Shown piece after piece: positions 55,016-64,000 of a DNA stretch of 64,000 nt; the stretch's first letter is position 1; each line of letters opens with the position of its first letter. The stretch comes from Rhodopseudomonas sp. (GTDB lineage Bacteria; Pseudomonadota; Alphaproteobacteria; Rhizobiales; Xanthobacteraceae). The notes beneath the pieces are model-generated. The model had not been told where the DNA came from, searched no databases, and saw nothing but the letters and a program-made list of their open reading frames with translations. Where the stretch lies: positions 1 through 64,000 of the forward strand of contig NZ_JACABA010000004.1 in NCBI RefSeq assembly GCF_013377015.1. The letters run 5' to 3'. A program made the position numbers and the translations under genes.

Positions 55016-55390
55016 TCAGGCCTTCGATGTCTTCGCGGCCTTGCTGGCCGATTTCTTCACCGGCTTCTTCGCGGGCGGGGCCTTGTTGGCTGGCGCTGGC
55101 TTGGCCGGCGCCGGCTTGGTCGCCACCGGTGCCTCCGCCGCCTTGCGCAGCGCGCGGGCGTAACTGTCGGCGGCGTTGTCGGCGGAGATCTGCAGCCGCT
55201 TGGCGGCGATCGAGCCCTGCTCCATGGTGGCGGCGGCGATCTGCTTGAAGCGCTGCTTGGCGGCGGCGTCCTTGGCTTTGGCGGCGAAGCCGAGCTGGCG
55301 CTCGCGCCTCGCCTTGGCGGCCGTCATCAAAGTCTTGGTCTGCTGCTTCGCAAGCTGCCGGATGATGACATCCAGATCGGCGTCCGCCAT
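55016..55390 (-). CDS. Hypothetical protein with histone H1-like Lys/Ala/Pro tail
   Basis: A 124-residue protein. The N-terminal half is helical (DLDVIIRQLAKQQTKTLMTA, AKQRFKQIAAATMEQGSIAA), and the C-terminal 40 residues are low complexity (KPAPAKPAPANKAPPAKKPV, KKSASKAAKTSKA), like histone H1-type bacterial proteins. DNA or RNA binding is inferred from the tail only. Confidence 0.72.
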   Translation of the reverse strand: MADADLDVIIRQLAKQQTKTLMTAAKARRERQLGFAAKAKDAAAKQRFKQIAAATMEQGSIAAKRLQISADNAADSYARALRKAAEAPVATKPAPAKPAPANKAPPAKKPVKKSASKAAKTSKA

Positions 55391-55712
55391 TGCTCAGTCC
55401 CTTGAGTTCTTTCGAGAAGATTCTCTGCGCTCAACTATGCGGTTGCCGGGTCGACTTGGCAATTCGAGGGTTTGAGTAAACTTCCCCACCCGTCCTTTTC
55501 CGGATCGCCGCTCTGCGATAAAGCTGTCACGTCGTGGCTTCCGGAATGACTGGAGAACGACCGATCGCCGGACAGAAATCTTGACGCCTTCTCGTGTTTG
55601 CGATTCGTCGGACCCGAGTTTCATCGTACCTATTAGCCGGTAGGCGGAGCCGCTGACGGTGAATGTCGCCTTTCGCCCGCCATCTGAACTTGTCGAGTGA
55701 GGGCTGATCGCG

Positions 55713-55726
55713 TTGATGCAGATCAA
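55713..55726 (+). promoter_or_regulatory. FNR/FixK-type box upstream of the caspase-like gene
   Basis: TTGAT-GCAG-ATCAA matches the FNR/FixK consensus TTGAT-N4-ATCAA without mismatch. A TATAGG -10-like hexamer (55748-55753) would place the start of transcription near 55760, with the box centred about 40.5 bases upstream, the class II position. The caspase gene starts at 55833. The 442-bp gap 55391-55832 otherwise holds no gene that I can see, and its base composition is lower in GC. Confidence 0.7.
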
Positions 55727-55832
55727 AGTTTAGCGAAACCCGACACGTATAGGAATCCAACAGCGGGCGTTTCCGAAGCTGGACGAAGTCTTTCAGCTTT
55801 GGTGGATGCTGTGTTTGCATGGAGGTGACGTC

Positions 55833-57284
55833 ATGTTCCGCCCGATCCCTCGCAATCTGTTATCTGCCGCCGGATTTCTGCTGTCGTTCCAGGTGGCGGC
55901 CTCTGACGCTGTGTTCGCGGAGAGCCGCGTCGCGCTGGTGATCGGTCAGTCGGCCTATCGCGCGGTGGTGGCCCTGCCGAATCCCGCGAACGACGCCAAG
56001 AAAATGACCGAGTTACTCGGCAACGCGGGCTTCGAAGTGACCGAAGCCCCCGATCTGTCGCAAAATGACATGCGTCAGGCCGTGAGCAATTTCGCCGCCA
56101 AGGTCGCCGCGAGCGGGCCAGACACCGTGGCGCTGGTGTTCTATGCCGGCCACGGATTGCAGATTGATGGCGAGAACTACCTGTTGCCGGTCGATGTCGA
56201 TCCGAAACGCGAAGCCGATATCCCGCTGCAGGCGGTCCGGCTCAACGATCTGATGAATACATTGGGAGCGGTGCCGACGCGGATGCGGATCGTCATGCTC
56301 GATGCCTGCCGCAACAATCCGTTCCCCGACATCAACATGACCGCGGGGCATGGACTGGCAATCGTCGACACCAAGGCTGGGGCCGCCGGCTCGTTCATTT
56401 CCTATTCGACGTCGCCGGGAGCGGTGGCGGAGGACGGCAACGGTACGAACAGTCCCTACACCACGGCGCTGCTGAACGTTGCGAAGGAGCCGAACCTGCC
56501 GATCGAAGAGGCATTCAAGCGCGTCCGCATCGCGGTGAACCAGGCCACGGACGGCCGACAGATTCCGTGGGAAAGCTCGTCGCTGACAACCGAATTCAAG
56601 TTCTTCTCCGGCGGTCAAGGGTCCGGGCAAGGCCCGTCGGGGCAAGGCGAGAAGGCGGAGCCGCGCAAGCCACCGTCCGCGGCGCGAAGCCTGGATGACT
56701 GGCGCAAGGAACTGAAGGGCAAGGACCCACAGGTTGCCTACGAGCTCGTGATCGCCGACGACTCGGTCACGGCCTATGAAGCCTTCGTGGCGTTGTTTGC
56801 CCAGCCTCCCTTCAACACGCGGGTCCGTTCGCTACTCGATCGCCGCAAGGTGATGGAGGCATGGAGCACGGCGGTGGCGATCAATACCGCGGCTTCGTTC
56901 CAGACGTTCCTTGCCAGCTATCCGGACAGCGATCTGGCAGCGACCGCGCGCAAGATGCAGGAACGCGTCCGCAATCGTTCGTTCGGCACTCCCGCAGTGC
57001 AGCCGACCAATGTCGCGCTGGGGCCGATGTGTCCGTGCCCGGTTCAGCCGCTGAAGCGCAAGGTCGAGGAGCCGGCGCGGCCCAAGCGCGTCGAGGCGCC
57101 GCGGGTGCGCAAGCCACCGGTTGAAAAGGAAGTCGTCGAACGACCGCATCCGGCTGGTTCTGGGATTCCCCCTGAAGTTATCATGCAGGGGATTGGACTC
57201 GGCATTGGTATTGCCGGCGGTCTCAGTCATGGCGGCGGCGGAGGCGGCGGACCGGTGCCTCATAGCGAGGGCCATCGGCACTGA
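55833..57284 (+). CDS. Secreted caspase-family (metacaspase-like, C14) protein
   Basis: A 483-residue protein. A signal segment (LLSAAGFLLSFQVAASDAVF) precedes a p20-like domain: RVALVIGQSAYRAVVALPNP, catalytic histidine 107 in VFYAGHGLQIDGENY, and catalytic cysteine 159 in VMLDACRNNPFP. The rest has a DGRQIPWESSSL motif, a linker, a repeat-like domain (about 300-390) and a Gly/His-rich C-terminus (GGGGGGGPVPHSEGHRH). The dyad is intact. Export means it acts in the periplasm or outside. GGAGGTG precedes the ATG. An FNR/FixK box upstream suggests oxygen-linked expression. Confidence 0.9.
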   Translation: MFRPIPRNLLSAAGFLLSFQVAASDAVFAESRVALVIGQSAYRAVVALPNPANDAKKMTELLGNAGFEVTEAPDLSQNDMRQAVSNFAAKVAASGPDTVALVFYAGHGLQIDGENYLLPVDVDPKREADIPLQAVRLNDLMNTLGAVPTRMRIVMLDACRNNPFPDINMTAGHGLAIVDTKAGAAGSFISYSTSPGAVAEDGNGTNSPYTTALLNVAKEPNLPIEEAFKRVRIAVNQATDGRQIPWESSSLTTEFKFFSGGQGSGQGPSGQGEKAEPRKPPSAARSLDDWRKELKGKDPQVAYELVIADDSVTAYEAFVALFAQPPFNTRVRSLLDRRKVMEAWSTAVAINTAASFQTFLASYPDSDLAATARKMQERVRNRSFGTPAVQPTNVALGPMCPCPVQPLKRKVEEPARPKRVEAPRVRKPPVEKEVVERPHPAGSGIPPEVIMQGIGLGIGIAGGLSHGGGGGGGPVPHSEGHRH

Positions 57285-57548
57285 CCGTCCACTTGTCGCA
57301 AGGAGTCGGCCGCGCTCCTGTGCGGCCGTCGGCTCGATTGGCAGGGGCTTGCGAAAGTCAATCGAGTTGTTGCCCAGCTGCTGCAATCGTCATGCTTGCG
57401 GGTGACGCGACCTCGCGCATCCGTTGCGTGACCTCGCCCGGTTGCGACGCCGCGGCATGGCAAGGCTGCGCCGTCCCGGCTTGACTTCGCGGCCGTCCCG
57501 GACAATCTCCCGGTCAAGAATACCTTTCAAAAACCCCGGGAGACCACC

Positions 57549-58802
57549 ATGGCCGACGCCTATATCATCGACGCAGTCCGCACCCCGCGCGGCATCGGCA
57601 AGGTCGGCAAGGGCGCGCTCGCCGAGCACCATCCGCAGCATCTCGCCGCCACCGTGCTGAAGGCGATCGCCGAGCGCAATCATCTCGACACCGCCGACGT
57701 CGACGACATCATCTGGTCGACCTCAACCCAGCGCGGCAAGCAGGGCGGCGATCTCGGCCGCATGGCGGCGCTCGACGCCGGCTACGACATCAAGGCCTCC
57801 GGCACCACGCTGGACCGCTTCTGCGGCGGCGGCATCACCGCGGTGAATTTCGCCGCGGCGCAGATCATGTCCGGCATGGAAGACGTAGTGATCGCCGGCG
57901 GCACCGAAATGATGTCGCTGACCGCCGCGATGGCGGCCGAGGACATGGCGGCCGGCAAGCCGCCGCTCGGCATGGGAAGCGGCAACGCGCGGCTGAACGC
58001 GGTGCATCCGCAGTCGCATCAGGGCATCTGCGGCGACGCCATCGCGTCGATGGAAGGCATTTCGCGGGAAGCGCTGGACGCGCTCGGGCTGGAGAGCCAG
58101 CGCCGCGCCGCCGTCGCGATCGCCGAAGGCCGCTTCGACAAGAGCCTGGTGCCGGTCAAGGACGACGCCGGCAATGTCGTGCTGGCCAAGGATGAATTCC
58201 CGCGCCCCGGCACCACGGCGGAAGGCCTCGCGGCGCTGAAGCCGGCCTTCACCGCGATGGCCGACTATCCGCTCGACGCCAGCGGCTCGACCTATCGCAA
58301 GCAGATCAACCAGAAATATCCCGACCTCAAGATCGAGCACGTCCACCACGCCGGCAATTCCTCCGGCGTGGTCGACGGCGCCGCCGCCGTGCTGCTGACC
58401 TCGAAATCCTACGCCGATGCCCACGGCCTCAAGCCGCGCGCCCGCATCGTGGCGATGGCCAATATCGGCGACGATCCGACCCTGATGCTGAACGCGCCGG
58501 TGCCCGCCGCCCGCAAGGTGCTGGCCAAGGCCGGCCTCACCGTCGACGACATCGACCTGTGGGAGATCAACGAGGCCTTCGCGGTGGTGGCGGAAAAATT
58601 CATCCGCGACCTCAAGCTCGATCGCGCCAAGGTCAACGTCAACGGCGGCGCCATCGCGCTCGGCCACCCGATCGGCGCCACCGGCGCCATCCTGATCGGC
58701 ACCGTGCTCGACGAGTTGGAACGCCGCGGCCTGAAGCGCGGCCTGGTCACGATGTGCGCCGCCGGCGGCATGGCGCCTGCGATCATCATCGAGCGGGTGT
58801 GA
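57549..58802 (+). CDS. Thiolase family acetyl-CoA C-acyltransferase
   Basis: A 417-residue condensing enzyme. The nucleophilic cysteine is in LDRFCGGGITAVNFAAAQI, the second active region is EINEAFAVV with GHPIGATGAILIGT, and the third VTMCAAGGMAPAIIIERV. The last motif normally reads CxGGGMG; here it is CAAGG, which is a variant. Members shorten or lengthen acyl-CoA chains in beta-oxidation or PHB supply. It has a 264-bp leader without other features. A terminator follows. Confidence 0.92.
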   Translation: MADAYIIDAVRTPRGIGKVGKGALAEHHPQHLAATVLKAIAERNHLDTADVDDIIWSTSTQRGKQGGDLGRMAALDAGYDIKASGTTLDRFCGGGITAVNFAAAQIMSGMEDVVIAGGTEMMSLTAAMAAEDMAAGKPPLGMGSGNARLNAVHPQSHQGICGDAIASMEGISREALDALGLESQRRAAVAIAEGRFDKSLVPVKDDAGNVVLAKDEFPRPGTTAEGLAALKPAFTAMADYPLDASGSTYRKQINQKYPDLKIEHVHHAGNSSGVVDGAAAVLLTSKSYADAHGLKPRARIVAMANIGDDPTLMLNAPVPAARKVLAKAGLTVDDIDLWEINEAFAVVAEKFIRDLKLDRAKVNVNGGAIALGHPIGATGAILIGTVLDELERRGLKRGLVTMCAAGGMAPAIIIERV

Positions 58803-58834
58803 GGGGATAACGCACGCGCAGACATTCGACTGAC

Positions 58835-58862
58835 AAGGGTGGCGCATCGCGCCGCCCTTTTT
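58835..58862 (+). terminator. Rho-independent terminator after the thiolase gene
   Basis: AAGGGTGGCGC and GCGCCGCCCTT form an 11-bp stem with one T-G pair around ATC, followed by TTTTTG. It lies between the thiolase and the convergent zinc-ribbon gene. Confidence 0.8.
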
Positions 58863-58882
58863 GTTGCCGTCATGGCCGCAAA

Positions 58883-59161
58883 TCAATCCTTCGCCGATGC
58901 CGAAAATCTGAGCGCTTGCTTTCGCGTCGGAAAGCGGCCGACCTCTCTGTATTCCGGATCATGCTCGGCCGTTTCGGGCGACAACAGCACCACAAATTCA
59001 ACGCCTTCCTGTTCAATGACCGTGGTGAGGTTGTCACTGTCATAAGGCGTCATGTCTCTTGCGCCGCAACGTGGACATTCGTCGTCACACATGCATGACC
59101 ATTCGTCGGTCCATCGACGGCCACATCGATCGCATTTGTAGTGATTGAGAAACCAGGCCAT
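58883..59161 (-). CDS. Small zinc-ribbon protein, paralogue 2 (downstream of DpnI-like gene)
   Basis: A 92-residue protein: MAWFLNHYKCDRCGRRWTDE, WSCMCDDECPRCGARDM, VLLSPETAEHDPEYREVGRF. It has the same architecture and length as the gene at 54678-54956. Its start is 10 bp downstream of the DpnI-like stop, so co-transcription is likely. Base use is a little more relaxed than in the thiolase. A partner or regulatory role for the nuclease is inference. Confidence 0.8.
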   Translation of the reverse strand: MAWFLNHYKCDRCGRRWTDEWSCMCDDECPRCGARDMTPYDSDNLTTVIEQEGVEFVVLLSPETAEHDPEYREVGRFPTRKQALRFSASAKD

Positions 59162-59171
59162 GCGAACTGCC

Positions 59172-59939
59172 TCAAGATCGCAAACGATAATTTCCACGTG
59201 ATATGAAATCAACAAATCCACGATCGCGCAAGTACTGCAATTGCTGACGTATTTTTGGCCGGACGTTCTGGTTGCCGGGGTAAAGTTCGCCAAGCTGGCG
59301 ATCGAATGCGTAAACCTCGTCCAGCGTGAAGTCGCGTTTGCCAAGCGATTCAACGCACTTCATCACGTCGAGCAGCCAGCCGCGCGTTTCCGGCGATTCA
59401 TTTCTGAGAAACAGCGTCTTCTGCCATTCCGACAAGACCAGTTCTTTGGGCCGAATAATCCCAGCTTGAACGATGTGGATTTTGCCGGAGTCGGGTACCC
59501 GTCCGAGCAGGATATTCGATCCGATCCAGCCCGCGCGTCGCGCGGTAGGTGCAAGCGGCTTTCGTTCTTCGATGATCTCGCGGACAAAGAAGTGCTTTGG
59601 CACGATGAACAGGTTGATGACGGCGAGCGATTTGAGATCGTAGTTCATCAGCAACAGATTGGGATTGTTGCTTGCGGCCAGCCGTTCACATTTCGTCTTG
59701 AAAGCACCGTCGGCAACACTCTTGCCGAATTTTCCTTTCTGACTTTTGAGTTCGAACTCTTCGTTGCAAGCAGGGCAAAAGAAATCAGCAAGCGGACTGT
59801 TGTTAGGAAATGATGAAATCTTTGCATTGCCGCAGTGAGGGCAGTATGCCCAGGCGCTTACCCACGCCTCAGTCCACGCACGCGCGTTCTGCGATCCGCT
59901 GGAATAAGGTGCTTGCGATTCTTCAAAGCCGAGTTTCAT
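59172..59939 (-). CDS. DpnI-like methyl-directed type IIM restriction endonuclease
   Basis: A 255-residue protein with clear end-to-end similarity to DpnI of Streptococcus pneumoniae. The catalytic PD-(D/E)XK residues are D52 in NSPLADFFCPAC and E63/K65 in EEFELKSQKGKFG; the zinc site is YCPHCGN with FFCPACNEE. The family stretch RKPLAPTARRAGWIGSNILL is present, and the C-terminal winged helix (RQQLQYLRDRGFVDFISRGN) reads the methylated site. DpnI cuts 5'-GATC-3' only when the adenine is N6-methylated. Alphaproteobacteria methylate GANTC with CcrM and usually lack Dam, so host DNA should be safe. It is flanked by a zinc-ribbon gene and a toxin-antitoxin pair. Confidence 0.93.
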   Translation of the reverse strand: MKLGFEESQAPYSSGSQNARAWTEAWVSAWAYCPHCGNAKISSFPNNSPLADFFCPACNEEFELKSQKGKFGKSVADGAFKTKCERLAASNNPNLLLMNYDLKSLAVINLFIVPKHFFVREIIEERKPLAPTARRAGWIGSNILLGRVPDSGKIHIVQAGIIRPKELVLSEWQKTLFLRNESPETRGWLLDVMKCVESLGKRDFTLDEVYAFDRQLGELYPGNQNVRPKIRQQLQYLRDRGFVDFISRGNYRLRS

Positions 59940-60015
59940 TTCTCTAGCTTAGCCGGAACTCTCAGTTCCGCAAATTGGCAGGCACCTTCAACGATGGTCT
60001 GACACAGACGCCGGC

Positions 60016-60309
60016 CTACGCCACCCTGGTCTGTGCCACCAGATCGATGCCGAGCGCGTGCAGCACCTTGAGCACGGTGGCGAATTCCGGCTTGGCGTCG
60101 CCGCCGAGCGCGCGATAGAGATTTTCGCGGGACAGGCCGGCCTTTTCCGCGACATCGGTCATGCCCTGTGCGCGCGCCACAGCGCCGATCGCCTTGGCGA
60201 TCAGCGCCGGGTCTTCGGATTCGAGAGCCTCGTTGAGATAGGCGGCAATCATCTCCGGACTGTCGAGATAGTCGGCCGCGTCGAATGCCTTGGCTCTTGC
60301 CACCGTCAA
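60016..60309 (-). CDS. HigA-type antitoxin (XRE-like addiction module antidote)
   Basis: A 97-residue protein: DYLDSPEMIAAYLNEALESE, DPALIAKAIGAVARAQGMTD (helical), and an HTH VAEKAGLSRENLYRALGGDA, FATVLKVLHALGIDL. This is the pattern of the HigA2-type antidote. The TTG at 60309 overlaps the toxin stop; a GTG at 60303 is an alternative. The toxin gene comes first, as is usual for HigBA. Antitoxin autoregulation is expected but not shown. Confidence 0.88.
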   Translation of the reverse strand: MTVARAKAFDAADYLDSPEMIAAYLNEALESEDPALIAKAIGAVARAQGMTDVAEKAGLSRENLYRALGGDAKPEFATVLKVLHALGIDLVAQTRVA

Positions 60310-60602
60310 TCCTCCAACTCGCTTGCCAGTTTTTTTGCGGCCGCGATATCGGCGCTCTGTGTGCTCTTGTCGCCGCCGCCGAGCAGAACGATTAGCTCGG
60401 CACCGCGTCGAACGAAATAGATGCGATAACCTGGACCATAGTGAAGACGCAGCTCACTGACGCCGTCGCCGACCGGCGCGACGTCGCCAGGATTGCCCAA
60501 TTCCAGCCGATCGATCCGCGCCAGAATTCTTGCCCGGGCGCGGAGGTCGCGAAGATGCGTGAGCCAATGAGAGAATTCGTCGGTTCTCTGGATCGTCGGC
60601 AT
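60306..60602 (-). CDS. HigB/RelE-type toxin (addiction module killer protein)
   Basis: A 98-residue basic protein: EFSHWLTHLRDLRARARILA, RIDRLELGNPGDVAPVGDGV, SELRLHYGPGYRIYFVRRGA, LIVLLGGGDKSTQSADIAAA. This is the RelE/ParE fold of the phage-derived Gp49-like HigB group, whose members cut mRNA on the ribosome. It overlaps the antitoxin gene by 4 bp. Confidence 0.9.
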   Translation of the reverse strand: MPTIQRTDEFSHWLTHLRDLRARARILARIDRLELGNPGDVAPVGDGVSELRLHYGPGYRIYFVRRGAELIVLLGGGDKSTQSADIAAAKKLASELED

Positions 60603-60650
60603 CTGTAGCGCTTACGCTACAGATGCGTTTTTGTCAACGCGATGGTCCGC

Positions 60651-63680
<3,030 letters not shown>

Positions 63681-63791
63681 GGCGGTAATATGGGTCGGTT
63701 GGGGCCTCGGGGGAAGCGCACGGCTCCAATTCACGATTGAACGGGAACCGGTTCCTGCTATCATGACGGGAGATTGCGAAGGAGTTCTACC

Positions 63792-64000
63792 ATGCTTGGA
63801 CCCGCGCTCTCGCAGTTTCTCGCCGATCTCGATCAGCGGAAAGAGAAGCTCACCCCCGTCGAACAGCAATTGCACGACGAACTCGCCCGGCTCGACCGGA
63901 TGGCGCCGGAATTCGCCAAGGTGCTGGAGCTGCATCTCGACGACAAGCTCGGCCCGGTCACGCTGCAGCTGTCGCAATCCGATGTCGAACAGGCGCTCGC
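63792..64000 (+). CDS. Hypothetical protein, 3' end outside the window
   Basis: The frame opens at ATG 63792 with AAGGAG 9 bp upstream and runs off the window after 69 codons. Visible sequence: [60 protein letters not shown]. It is soluble and helical. It is divergent from uvrB. No family recognised. Confidence 0.7.
   Translation, partial: MLGPALSQFLADLDQRKEKLTPVEQQLHDELARLDRMAPEFAKVLELHLDDKLGPVTLQLSQSDVEQAL

Noticed and set aside
55394-55820. Minus-strand frames of 97-110 codons in the gap before the caspase gene
   Set aside because: No ribosome site or family likeness; the region instead shows a FixK box and promoter-like sequence for the plus-strand gene.

Overview
The window is a GC-rich, densely coding chromosomal segment of an alphaproteobacterium of the Bradyrhizobiaceae type, most probably Rhodopseudomonas or a close relative. 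The reasons are the gene families (glycerol ABC transporter with a DUF2160 subunit, long-form isocitrate lyase, PetP/PetR-like regulators, RibH2-type lumazine synthase, DUF4170 and YbjN proteins), the strong third-position GC that opens long shadow frames opposite real genes, and abundant palindromic intergenic repeats. No rRNA, tRNA, CRISPR array, insertion sequence or integrase was seen.

Layout. 1-2.2 kb: end of a glycerol-uptake operon (DUF2160 protein, GlpV). 2.3-10.5 kb, minus strand: an Old Yellow Enzyme reductase, a DUF1993 protein, a complete branched-chain amino acid-type ABC transporter (livK, G, F, H, M) and an MltB-type lytic transglycosylase. 10.8-15.6 kb: a membrane protein, and a ScfR/RamB-like regulator divergent from isocitrate lyase, with operator-like repeats between them. 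15.6-20.8 kb: metallophosphoesterase, Nudix and GNAT enzymes, small secreted proteins, RNase T2 and ribF. 21.2-31.2 kb: ileS, lspA, a secreted protein, two M16 peptidases, arfB and mutL. 31.4-35.5 kb: ilvE, and a MarR regulator/response regulator/histidine kinase operon. 35.6-45.1 kb: proC, YbjN, ribH, prs, a lipoprotein, a quinone-reductase-like enzyme, a pgeF-midA-lgt cluster, a dienelactone hydrolase and ubiK. 45.2-46.7 kb: a small foreign-looking cassette (a DGQHR-domain protein and a short helix-turn-helix-like protein). 47-51 kb: rplY, pth, ychF, a DUF4282 protein and two MaoC proteins. 51-60.6 kb: accessory region with many small proteins, a secreted caspase-like protein, a thiolase, a DpnI-like methyl-directed endonuclease with a zinc-ribbon partner, and a HigB/HigA toxin-antitoxin pair. 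60.6-64 kb: uvrB and the start of one more gene.

The most notable points are: (i) ileS has two anomalies, a 385-bp patch of alien codon usage in the editing domain and a 135-bp palindromic element read in frame; (ii) uvrB also translates a copy of the same repeat family; (iii) upstream of the DGQHR cassette there are five GATC-centred units at an exact 13-bp period, which look like an iteron or operator array; (iv) the DpnI homologue is probably co-transcribed with a small zinc-ribbon protein whose paralogue lies 4 kb away; (v) the caspase-like gene has a perfect FNR/FixK box placed for class II activation.
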